This document shows positions 15,355 through 20,390 of a stretch of DNA of 41,852 nucleotides, piece by piece. The stretch's first letter is position 1. Each line of letters starts with the position of its first letter. The notes beneath the pieces are model-generated. The model did no database searches, was not told the DNA's origin, and saw only the letters and a list, made by a program, of their open reading frames with translations. This stretch comes from a virus, in IMG/VR virus record IMGVR_UViG_3300046485_000029, positions 1 through 41,852 of that record; one strand, written 5' to 3'. Made by a program: the position numbers and the translations under genes.

Positions 15355-15528
15355 TTAATTCTTGCCCTTGTCGATTACGGCTTCTTCTTTGGCTTTGCTC
15401 TCTTCGGCCTTCTTTTGATCCCCTGCCTCATCTAGAGGAAGCTCACCACGCTTGCCGTTGCCGAAGTTGAATATCAGCTTCTCAGGCGTGAGAAAGAATT
15501 TGACTTTGAAGTCGTCTTTTAGGGACAT
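15355..15528 (-). CDS. Hypothetical 57-aa protein
   Basis: A small gene in the lysogeny operon, between the lipoprotein and integrase genes, with AAGGAGACCCCC before its ATG. The N-terminal half is hydrophobic and mixed (FKVKFFLTPEKLIFNFGNG), and the C-terminal half is highly charged with many Lys, Glu and Ala. The family was not recognised. Good ribosome site, tight spacing (10 bases after the lipoprotein stop) and charge pattern support a real gene. A regulator or accessory role is possible, but nothing shows which. Confidence 0.6.
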   Translation of the reverse strand: MSLKDDFKVKFFLTPEKLIFNFGNGKRGELPLDEAGDQKKAEESKAKEEAVIDKGKN

Positions 15529-15538
15529 GGGGGTCTCC

Positions 15539-16039
15539 TTAATTCAAAATAGCAGCCTTCTTTTTCTTTTCAGCGGCCTGATCCTTGGCAGATTCTATGG
15601 GTCTCAGTTTATCCTGAAGGGCCGTTGCTTGTTCAGCCTTTTTCAATGCCTTCTTCTCTGATTCAGCGTCCTTCAGGAGCGCATAAGATTTGGCGAGTTC
15701 CCTGTAATAGATCGCTTCCATCCCATAATTAGCAACAGACATCGTCCATTTAGTTCCATAAAACGGATCGTGCGGGTGCCTGTTCTCTTCGATGAGTCTC
15801 TGAAGTATATCTATCGCGTGATACGGTTGCTTCTCATTGTTATATGCCATAGCTAGATCCAGATCGAGCTTGTGGATTGTCCACAGCTTCGAAATATCCG
15901 ACTCATTGCCGTGAAGGACGGCAGACATTTTTGCTTCTATCGCCTTGCTGCTGTGTTCGTCGGCAGTGGAGCACCCGAAGAGGCAGATGCAAAGAACGGT
16001 GCAGACTATACCGAAAGAGAATTTCATAATCTTCGTCAT
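15539..16039 (-). CDS. Lipoprotein with TPR-like helices (lysogenic conversion candidate)
   Basis: This 166-aa protein has a signal peptide ending in a lipobox (LFGC, Cys23), so it should be lipid-anchored outside the inner membrane. The mature part is helical. Segments such as LDLAMAYNNEKQPYHAID and YYRELAKSYALLKDAESEK look like tetratricopeptide helix pairs. The end is Lys-rich. AAAGGAGATAGACC precedes the ATG. It lies in the operon of the repressor, so it is likely expressed in the lysogen. Surface lipoproteins of prophages can block superinfecting phages, but that function is not proved here. Confidence 0.75.
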   Translation of the reverse strand: MTKIMKFSFGIVCTVLCICLFGCSTADEHSSKAIEAKMSAVLHGNESDISKLWTIHKLDLDLAMAYNNEKQPYHAIDILQRLIEENRHPHDPFYGTKWTMSVANYGMEAIYYRELAKSYALLKDAESEKKALKKAEQATALQDKLRPIESAKDQAAEKKKKAAILN

Positions 16040-16042
16040 GGT

Positions 16043-16270
16043 CTATCTCCTTTGAGGGCGTCTTTTATGGCCGCGGACATATGTCCCGTCCTTTCGAGTA
16101 TACCCCCGTACACTAACAGTTTTATCCGCTCGACTTGAATGCTTGTGATGACCTTGGGAATATGCAGCCTTAGATTTCAACGGCTTTTCAGCTATGGCAT
16201 ATTCTGGAGAGATAATCAGACTGAAGAGAAGCGATATTATGAAAAGACAGAAGATCAAAGCCTTTTTCAT
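16043..16270 (-). CDS. Small secreted basic protein
   Basis: The product is 75 aa from ATG 16270, which has GAGAGGG upstream and opens directly into the signal peptide (MKKALIF, long hydrophobic core, cleavage near AIAEKP). The upstream in-frame start would add 11 polar residues and overlap the repressor. The mature part is about 50 residues, rich in His, Lys and Arg. It has the motif VRGYTRKDGTYVRGHKR, a short GYxRKDGTyV box seen in many small secreted bacterial proteins. It lies 3 bases before the lipoprotein gene. Its role is unknown. Confidence 0.7.
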   Translation of the reverse strand: MKKALIFCLFIISLLFSLIISPEYAIAEKPLKSKAAYSQGHHKHSSRADKTVSVRGYTRKDGTYVRGHKRRPQRR

Positions 16271-16292
16271 AAAACCCTCTCGAGTGGAATAA

Positions 16293-16973
16293 TCATCTTT
16301 CAATCTCGCGCCCGTACCATATCACCTTCCCGTTTATAGTCACTTGGTCTTCATTTAACAGTGCTGATTCATATTTAGTGTTGTCGCTGATCACCTTTAC
16401 TTTGCGGTCGGGCATCAAGACCTGAAGGCGCTTTATCATAATTTCGTTGTCATAGGCAATAGCATAAATCCCGCCGTGAGCATCTATGTAATGACGAGTA
16501 TGATCTATAAGCACAACGTCACCTGATTGGAGAGTAGGCTCCATACTGTCCCCTTGGACCCTGACAATTGACATGCGAGAAGGATCGCCCTTCCGGGAAA
16601 GCCAATCCTTTCGAAATGCAACGGTCATCTCGATCGTATTATCTGCCATTAGCCCCGGCCCTGCACTCACCTTGCCCTGCATCATAGGAACAAGGACGTA
16701 TTGTTCTCCCTCGTGCTGCTTGTGAATAAGCCCACTCATAGCTGATGAATCGTCATCTGTTTTAAAGAAATCGATAGGATTAACGCCCATTTCGTCGGCT
16801 AAGATTAGGATTTCATTCAAGGTAAAAGGAGCATCTCCGGTTTCCTTCTTGCTTACCGCCGACCTTTTTATCTCAAGCGCCTGTGCTAGGGATTCCTGCT
16901 TCAGGTCTAATTTCTTCCGCAGCTCTCTGATTCTGCCCAAAATACCGTCCATGTGAATGTGCTTGTTCTTCAT
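16293..16973 (-). CDS. CI/LexA-type prophage repressor (XRE HTH + S24 peptidase)
   Basis: This 226-aa protein has an N-terminal XRE helix-turn-helix (residues about 11-68, LKQESLAQALEIKRSAVSK). A linker follows, then an S24 self-cleavage domain: Ala104-Gly105 as a likely cleavage pair, Ser143 in GDSMEPTL, and Lys181 in IMIKRL. It should keep the lytic promoter shut, and RecA-stimulated cleavage would induce the prophage. It faces the Cro-like gene across about 85 bases. The first ATG is used because AAAGGCGG lies upstream. It heads a five-gene minus-strand operon. Confidence 0.92.
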   Translation of the reverse strand: MKNKHIHMDGILGRIRELRKKLDLKQESLAQALEIKRSAVSKKETGDAPFTLNEILILADEMGVNPIDFFKTDDDSSAMSGLIHKQHEGEQYVLVPMMQGKVSAGPGLMADNTIEMTVAFRKDWLSRKGDPSRMSIVRVQGDSMEPTLQSGDVVLIDHTRHYIDAHGGIYAIAYDNEIMIKRLQVLMPDRKVKVISDNTKYESALLNEDQVTINGKVIWYGREIER

Positions 16974-17020
16974 AGGAAATTATCCGCCTTTAATTTCTCC
17001 AAAAGCAATCAAATAAAAGT

Positions 17021-17031
17021 TCTTGACAAGA
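17021..17031. promoter_or_regulatory. Candidate operator over the rightward -35 box
   Basis: TCTTG-A-CAAGA is a perfect palindrome that includes the TTGACA box of the rightward promoter. A second inverted pair, GTTCTT (17019-17024) and AAGAAC (17051-17056), brackets the promoter. Binding of the repressor here would block RNA polymerase. Confidence 0.5.
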
Positions 17032-17051
17032 TACTTAAAGTGTGATATAAA
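17023..17051 (+). promoter_or_regulatory. Consensus sigma-70 rightward (PR-like) promoter
   Basis: TTGACA (17023-17028), a 17-base spacer and TATAAA (17046-17051). The predicted start of transcription is at 17057-17059, essentially at the ATG of the Cro-like gene, so the mRNA may be leaderless for that gene. Confidence 0.85.
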
Positions 17052-17058
17052 AGAACAT

Positions 17059-17256
17059 ATGAAGATAGGAGTGAACATAAGGAACATTCGGAAGCTGAAA
17101 AAAGTAACACAGAAGAAACTTGCCGACAAGTTACAAATTGAGCGATCTCTTATTTCTAAGTACGAGTCCGGGGCATACGATATCCCCACGAGTCGACTCA
17201 TTGAGATAGCTCGGGCATTAAATGTTTCACCGGCAAGATTTTTCAGCACGAACTGA
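17059..17256 (+). CDS. Cro-like XRE-family regulator
   Basis: The product is 65 aa from ATG 17059 and is almost only a helix-turn-helix domain. The HTH_3 pattern is I-R-K-L-K-K-V-T-Q-K-K-L-A-D-K-L, then RSLISKYESG and LIEIARALNVSPARFF. It faces the S24 repressor gene, the standard place for Cro. A start at 17023 is excluded because that triplet is in the -35 box of the promoter. No ribosome site fits, since the ATG lies at the predicted 5' end of the mRNA. It should repress the repressor operon and promote lytic growth. Confidence 0.85.
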   Translation: MKIGVNIRNIRKLKKVTQKKLADKLQIERSLISKYESGAYDIPTSRLIEIARALNVSPARFFSTN

Positions 17257-17284
17257 TTCATAAAAAAATTTACATCGGATCGAT

Positions 17285-17313
17285 GAGTGAACGCGAGTGA
17301 AGAAAATTCACTC
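17285..17313. promoter_or_regulatory. GAGTGAA repeat cluster, candidate operator
   Basis: GAGTGAA at 17285-17291 and 17295-17301, with the inverted copy TTCACTC at 17307-17313. The last two form a 7-bp inverted repeat around GAAAA. It lies just before the gene at 17335 and could bind the Cro-like protein or repressor, or act as an mRNA hairpin. Confidence 0.45.
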
Positions 17314-17334
17314 AGGGGAACTGAGGAGGTATCG

Positions 17335-17706
17335 ATGATTCAGAGAAGCCTTTTTGACGCACTCCAAACAGACAAGAACCAGTCCGAGAAGCTCATGGAG
17401 ATCGTCGAGCAGTCGGTTCACCGCATCGGCCTCAAGGAGTTCTCCTTTCTTATATCCAAAGAAGGATCCCACGTTCGGGATGCCATTTCCGGTAATGGGA
17501 AACACTTCTCGTCAACCTGGCTTATCACCCTGCTTAATCGTGATAACCGCTTCGCTTCCGAGTTCATTAATTACCTTTGCGATCTAACCGGCAAGGAACA
17601 TCCGAAAGAGCGTAAGCAGCTGCCCCCTGAGGAAAAATTGAAGAGATACGCTGCAATTATCGAGAAGCACAAGCTTCAGGACCTTTTTATGGAGGCATCC
17701 AAATGA
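17335..17706 (+). CDS. Putative early regulator (CII-like position)
   Basis: This 123-aa protein starts at ATG 17335 with CTGAGGAGGTATCG just upstream, and no ribosome site fits the earlier in-frame ATG at 17287. It is helical. A region SKEGSHVRDAISGNGKHFSS…ITLLNRD followed by a segment ending NYLCDLTGKE resembles the layout of phage CII/CP76-type regulators, but no clear HTH can be assigned. It is second in the rightward early operon, the usual CII position. ATGA couples it to the next gene. Confidence 0.55.
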   Translation: MIQRSLFDALQTDKNQSEKLMEIVEQSVHRIGLKEFSFLISKEGSHVRDAISGNGKHFSSTWLITLLNRDNRFASEFINYLCDLTGKEHPKERKQLPPEEKLKRYAAIIEKHKLQDLFMEASK

Positions 17707-17984
17707 CGATCCTAACCGAAGCCGAGATCAGGGAGCGCTTCAAATTAACCGGTGGCTTCATCGAGAAGCACAGCAGAAATATGGGCAATCTCAGCCGCAA
17801 TCCCCGCACGTTCATCCTGTCCCGCGTCGAGGCCTATATCGAGAGCCTGGCGAGCAAGAAGGCGGCGAAGGTGTCTCCTGAACTGGAGAAGGCCAGGCAG
17901 AAGCGAGAATTCAATCAGTTGTTTGAAGAGTCTCGGCGGGCGATAGAGGCGAAGAAGCTCAGAAGGAAGGTGGCAAATGCATAG
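17703..17984 (+). CDS. Putative MerR/excisionase-like DNA-binding protein
   Basis: This 93-aa protein is coupled by ATGA to the gene before it. Residues about 5-48 (LTEAEIRERFKLTGGFIEKHSRNMG…RNPRTFILSRVEAYIES) follow the plan of small excisionase-type winged helix proteins: an initial helix-turn-helix, a short wing, then a helix ending in VEAYI. The second half is a basic, Glu/Lys/Arg-rich helix. It may be the recombination directionality factor or another early regulator. Its last codons overlap the next gene and carry that gene's strong ribosome site. Confidence 0.5.
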   Translation: MTILTEAEIRERFKLTGGFIEKHSRNMGNLSRNPRTFILSRVEAYIESLASKKAAKVSPELEKARQKREFNQLFEESRRAIEAKKLRRKVANA

Positions 17985-18334
17985 CCAATCTTCTTTTCTA
18001 CCCCTTCCAAGACGCGATCTCACTCCGCGACAAAGGCATCCAGCGCGCGGTCGAGCATGCCGAAAAGGTAGAGCCTAACTGGACGGAGCAGGCGCTCAAC
18101 TTTATTGAGAGCTACTGTCACAGCCACTTCACCTTTACCGGCGAGGATATCCGGGCGGCGGCGGCGGGCGTCGTACCGGTCCCTGTGACGCTCAGGGCAT
18201 GGGGCGGAGTTATCAGGATGGCAGCAGTGCGCGGCTGGATCGTGCAGATCGGATTTCACCAGTGTAATAACCCTAAGGCACATCGTGCTAACGCCGCGCG
18301 GTGGCAATCGAGGTTGACATGGACTGCTCAGTGA
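17981..18334 (+). CDS. Conserved-type phage protein with probable AUA start
   Basis: The frame is open from 17927 to the TGA at 18332-18334 but has no ATG, GTG or TTG before the protein-like part begins. AGAAGGAAGGTGG (17961-17973) ends 7 bases before ATA 17981, exactly where a start belongs, and ATAG overlaps the upstream stop as ATGA overlaps do elsewhere. The 117-aa product is protein-like (LRDKGIQRAVEHAEK, WTEQALNFIESY, FTFTGEDIRAAA, AWGGVIRMAAVRGWI, an H-x-x-x-A-x-R-W end). I read it as a small winged-helix phage protein. It could also be a start-codon mutant. Confidence 0.6.
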   Translation: MANLLFYPFQDAISLRDKGIQRAVEHAEKVEPNWTEQALNFIESYCHSHFTFTGEDIRAAAAGVVPVPVTLRAWGGVIRMAAVRGWIVQIGFHQCNNPKAHRANAARWQSRLTWTAQ

Positions 18335-18432
18335 TTTGCTGGATTTGTTTAAGCGAAGGCGTCTGTACGAAGAAAGAGAAAGGCGCGGTGACGGAATGTA
18401 TCGACTTTACGGAAATAGGGGAGGTCTCATGA
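18319..18432 (+). CDS. Small Cys-rich protein (37 aa)
   Basis: ATG 18319 has GAGGT 5 bases upstream and lies inside the end of the preceding gene, and its TGA overlaps the next start as ATGA. Cysteines at residues 3, 7, 10, 16 and 27 include a C-x3-C-x2-C cluster that could bind metal. Coupling at both ends supports a real gene. The product was not recognised. Confidence 0.5.
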   Translation: MDCSVICWICLSEGVCTKKEKGAVTECIDFTEIGEVS

Positions 18433-18680
18433 AGCTCTTTAAACTCATCGCCTTACTTATGTACACCACTATCGTCATTGCAGTCGGCATGTACTTCGGC
18501 ATGGACAAAGCGGAGAACGGTGCCGATGAACGGGCGGAGATTCGCATTCAGAAGAAGGTCCATATCGCGGGGATGGTCAACCGTCCTGTGATGATAGGAA
18601 CGGGTAAATACACGGTCCAGATATTTCATGAGCAGATTGCAGGGGCTGAAGACTTCCACGCAATGAGGAGCGGCAAATGA
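18429..18680 (+). CDS. Small single-pass membrane protein
   Basis: The product is 83 aa from ATG 18429, which has AGGGGAGGTCTC upstream. A longer frame from TTG 18336 lacks such a site and overlaps the 37-aa gene. A membrane segment at about residues 5-25 (LIALLMYTTIVIAVGMYFG) is followed by a charged, beta-rich tail of about 55 residues. The N-terminus is probably inside or acts as an uncleaved signal anchor. Early-operon membrane proteins of this sort often deal with superinfection or host membrane targets. The family is unknown. Confidence 0.6.
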   Translation: MKLFKLIALLMYTTIVIAVGMYFGMDKAENGADERAEIRIQKKVHIAGMVNRPVMIGTGKYTVQIFHEQIAGAEDFHAMRSGK

Positions 18681-18850
18681 ACTGCACTCTCTTAACGGCT
18701 TCGCTTCATCCGACCATGAAAATGGACGACTCGGGGCCGAGTGAACACATCTGTAAAACAGGTAAGTTGAGGGGCTTCACTGGCTGCCTGAAGTGTGCGG
18801 ACCGCTCACCCGTCAAAGCGAGCAATTCTGAAAAGGAGGTGAAGAAATAA
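18677..18850 (+). CDS. Small Cys-containing protein (57 aa)
   Basis: Starts by ATGA overlap with the membrane-protein gene and ends by TAATG overlap with the next. Cysteines at residues 3, 26, 37 and 40 with His11 and His24 could form a zinc site (GCLKC is a C-x2-C pair). The sequence is polar with no membrane segment. Its 3' end contains the strong ribosome site of the next gene. The family was not recognised. Confidence 0.5.
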   Translation: MNCTLLTASLHPTMKMDDSGPSEHICKTGKLRGFTGCLKCADRSPVKASNSEKEVKK

Positions 18851-19107
18851 TGATGCGAGCAAAGATGCAGGTCGGATTTATACAGGAGCACTTTCATGGC
18901 CCGGACAAAGCTAAGTCACAAGAGACGCTGTCAATGCACGCCGTGTGCGCGTCGAAGTACCCCGAAGATGGCAGCGATGAGGACAACACTTTCGCTAAGT
19001 TTTCACCAGGTGCGAACTTGACCATTAACATTGCTAATCCTGCGCTGTTTGGGAAGTTCACGGTCGGCCAGAAGTTCTACGTCGATTTTACGGAAGTATC
19101 GGTCTAA
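18850..19107 (+). CDS. Hypothetical phage protein (85 aa)
   Basis: An exceptionally good site, AAAAGGAGGTGA, lies ahead of a double ATG, of which either may be used. The product has a polar N-terminus (MRAKMQVGFIQEHF) and a beta-rich C-terminal half (FAKFSPGANLTINIANPALFGKFTVGQ…FYVDFTEV). That ending is typical of small phage early proteins just before recombination genes. No function is known to me. It is followed by the first A-tract/hairpin leader. Confidence 0.65.
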   Translation: MMRAKMQVGFIQEHFHGPDKAKSQETLSMHAVCASKYPEDGSDEDNTFAKFSPGANLTINIANPALFGKFTVGQKFYVDFTEVSV

Positions 19108-19164
19108 ACAAAAAAAAAGACCGGCATTGACCGGCCTAAAATCGCTCTAAGGAGATTATAACAG
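19108..19164 (+). promoter_or_regulatory. A-tract / hairpin leader 1
   Basis: Nine A residues (19110-19118), then CCGG-CATTGA-CCGG (19121-19134), then TCTAAGGAGATTATAACAG before ATG. On the minus strand the same DNA reads hairpin plus T-tract, like a short intrinsic terminator. The part from CCTAAAATCGC on is identical to leader 2. Confidence 0.5.
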
Positions 19165-19452
19165 ATGAAAGGAAAGTATTGCATCGTCAGGACTCAGTCA
19201 GCAGGAGTTTTCGCAGGGACCGTGAAGAGCATAAAGGGGAAGGAAGCGGTCTTGACTGACGCTCGCCGTCTCTGGTATTGGGCCGGAGCAGCGTCTCTTT
19301 CCCAGATGGCAGTCGATGGCACCAAAGACCCGAAGAACTGCAAATTCCCCGTGGCGGTCCCGGAGGTTTTATTAACGGAAGTCATCGAGGTTATTCCAGC
19401 AACCGAGCAGGCCAGAGCCTCAATATCAGGAGTGCCTGTATGGGAAAAATAA
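19165..19452 (+). CDS. DUF6948-like protein, copy A
   Basis: This 95-aa protein matches what I recall of the DUF6948 family: a Y-C-I-V-R-T-x-SAGV opening, TDARRLWYW at about 32-40, and VPEVLLTEVIEVIP near the end. It is common in phages, with no function known to me. Copy B at 19863 differs at only 5 residues, yet has many silent changes between codons 10 and 55 and near-identity afterwards. The start is supported by CTAAGGAGATT. The last 13 bases overlap the start of the Gly-repeat gene, so the two are probably translated together. Confidence 0.75.
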   Translation: MKGKYCIVRTQSAGVFAGTVKSIKGKEAVLTDARRLWYWAGAASLSQMAVDGTKDPKNCKFPVAVPEVLLTEVIEVIPATEQARASISGVPVWEK

Positions 19453-19715
19453 ATTCCGGTGACGGTGACGGTTCCGGTTCCGGTTACGGTTCCGGTGACG
19501 GTTACGGTGACGGTTCCGGTGACGGTTTCGGTTCCGGTTACGGTTCCGGTTACGGTTACGGTTCCGGTTCCGGTTACGGTTACGGTGACGGTGACGGTTC
19601 CGGTTCCGGTTACGGTTCCGGTTCCGGTGACGGTGACGGTTCCGGTTCCGGTTACGGTTACGGTTACGGTTACGGTTCCGGTTACGGTTACGGTGACGGT
19701 GACGGTTCCGGTTAA
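19440..19715 (+). CDS. (Gly-Ser/Asp/Tyr)n repeat protein, copy A (91 aa)
   Basis: ATG lies inside the end of the DUF6948-like gene (overlap ATGGGAAAAATAA). After MGKIN the product is an unbroken alternation of Gly with Ser, Asp or Tyr (one Phe), about 43 dipeptides. The DNA is hexamers GGTTCC, GGTGAC and GGTTAC, so unit gain or loss keeps the frame. There is no signal peptide and no charged residue except Asp. The ordering looks irregular, not a simple long unit. A disordered or stacked-sheet (silk-like) protein is possible. Its function is unknown, but a second copy with different codons argues for selection on the peptide. Confidence 0.65.
   Translation: MGKINSGDGDGSGSGYGSGDGYGDGSGDGFGSGYGSGYGYGSGSGYGYGDGDGSGSGYGSGSGDGDGSGSGYGYGYGYGSGYGYGDGDGSG
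19456..19713 (+). repeat. Hexanucleotide repeat array GGT-(TCC/GAC/TAC)
   Basis: About 43 tandem hexamers of three kinds, coding in frame for Gly-Ser, Gly-Asp and Gly-Tyr. Other frames give meaningless Val-Thr/Pro or Arg-Asn/His repeats. Confidence 0.9.
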
Positions 19716-19721
19716 AAAAAT

Positions 19722-19806
19722 AACGGCAAAGGAATGGGGGCGGGGTGATGACACTCTGGCCTTCGCCCTTCAATAACTGGAATTCGTGTACTGGCGGGAA
19801 TTATGA
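19722..19806 (+). other. Conserved downstream segment of cassette A
   Basis: This stretch recurs after copy B (20242-20327) with high identity and a one-base length difference. One frame reads …DDTLAFALQ, stop (19774-19776), LEFVYWREL, stop. Another gives a 20-aa ORF from ATG 19748 to 19810. It may be a decayed or very small gene, or simply DNA carried along in the duplication. Confidence 0.45.
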
Positions 19807-19808
19807 AT

Positions 19809-19862
19809 AAAAAAAAAGAGCCGAAAGATCGGCCTAAAATCGCTCTAAGGAGATTATAACAG
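19809..19862 (+). promoter_or_regulatory. A-tract / hairpin leader 2
   Basis: Nine A residues (19809-19817), hairpin GCCGA-AAGA-TCGGC (19820-19833), then CTAAGGAGATTATAACAG before ATG 19863. Same layout as leader 1, with a different but compatible stem. Confidence 0.55.
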
Positions 19863-20150
19863 ATGAAAGGAAAGTATTGCATCGTCAGGACGTATTCAGC
19901 AGGAGTCTTCGCAGGGACCGTAAAAAGCATCAAGGGGAAGCACGCCGTATTAACCGACGCTCGTCGCTTGTGGTACTGGTCGGGAGCTGCTTCGCTTTCG
20001 CAGATGGCCGTCGACGGCACCAAAGACCCGAAGAACTGCAAATTCCCCGTGGCGGTCCCGGAGGTTTTGTTAACGGAAGTTATCGAGGTTATCCCTGCAA
20101 CCGAGAAGGCCAGAGCCTCAATATCAGGAGTGCCTGTATGGGAAAGGTAA
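19863..20150 (+). CDS. DUF6948-like protein, copy B
   Basis: This 95-aa paralogue of the 19165 product differs at residues 11, 27, 40, 82 and 95. The middle third of the gene shows many synonymous differences, whereas codons about 55-75 and the last 15 are almost identical in DNA. This suggests selection on the protein plus local gene conversion. TDARRLWYW and VPEVLLTEVIEVIP are kept. The ribosome site is the same as in copy A. The end overlaps the start of the second Gly-repeat gene by 13 bases, repeating the two-gene layout. Confidence 0.75.
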   Translation: MKGKYCIVRTYSAGVFAGTVKSIKGKHAVLTDARRLWYWSGAASLSQMAVDGTKDPKNCKFPVAVPEVLLTEVIEVIPATEKARASISGVPVWER

Positions 20151-20233
20151 TTAATGGGTCTGGGTCTGGGTCTGGGGATGGGTATGGGGATGGGGATGGG
20201 TATGGGGATGGGTATGGGGATGGGGATGGGTAG
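20138..20233 (+). CDS. (Gly-Ser/Asp/Tyr)n repeat protein, copy B (31 aa)
   Basis: ATG lies inside the end of copy B of the DUF6948-like gene. After MGKVIN the product alternates Gly with Ser, Asp or Tyr for about 12 dipeptides and ends at TAG. Copy A codes the same pattern with GGT plus TCC/GAC/TAC, whereas this one uses GGG plus TCT/GAT/TAT, so the repeats did not arise by simple copying. It is about a third of the length of copy A. Its function is unknown. Confidence 0.6.
   Translation: MGKVINGSGSGSGDGYGDGDGYGDGYGDGDG
20156..20230 (+). repeat. G-run array with G-quadruplex potential
   Basis: Repeated GGG or GGGG runs separated by 2-3 bases (TCT, AT, TAT) fill the Gly-repeat gene of copy B. 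The + strand (the mRNA sense) easily satisfies the G3-N1-7 rule several times over. Copy A, with GGT codons, lacks such runs. Confidence 0.75.
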
Positions 20234-20241
20234 AGAAAACG

Positions 20242-20327
20242 AACGGCAAAGGAATTGGGGCGTAGGCGTTGACACTCTGACCTGCGCCCTTCAATAACTG
20301 GAATTCGTGTACTGGCGGGAATTATGA
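20242..20327 (+). other. Conserved downstream segment of cassette B
   Basis: Counterpart of 19722-19806. The last 40 bases are identical and again read CAA TAA CTG…TTA TGA (stop, then LEFVYWREL, stop). No ribosome site or convincing start is seen. It is part of the 241 bases between copy B and the ATPase gene, which otherwise hold only leader 3. Confidence 0.45.
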
Positions 20328-20336
20328 AAAAAGACC

Positions 20337-20390
20337 AAAAAAAAAAGACCGCAATTAAGCGGTCGAGTCATCCAATAAGGAGTATAACAC
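20337..20390 (+). promoter_or_regulatory. A-tract / hairpin leader 3
   Basis: Ten A residues (20337-20346), a perfect 6-bp stem GACCGC-AATTAA-GCGGTC (20347-20364), then AATAAGGAGTATAACAC before ATG 20391. On the minus strand this is a good-looking intrinsic terminator. Confidence 0.6.

Noticed and set aside
19194-19776. Reading frames coding long Thr-Val, Pro-Val or Arg-Asn/His repeats on either strand
   Set aside because: They are the other frames of the GGT-hexamer array. Only the Gly frame has a proper coupled start and is matched by a frame with different codons in copy B.
19456-20230. CRISPR array or intergenic satellite
   Set aside because: The units are 6-bp coding repeats with no spacers, inside reading frames that start by overlap with the previous gene.
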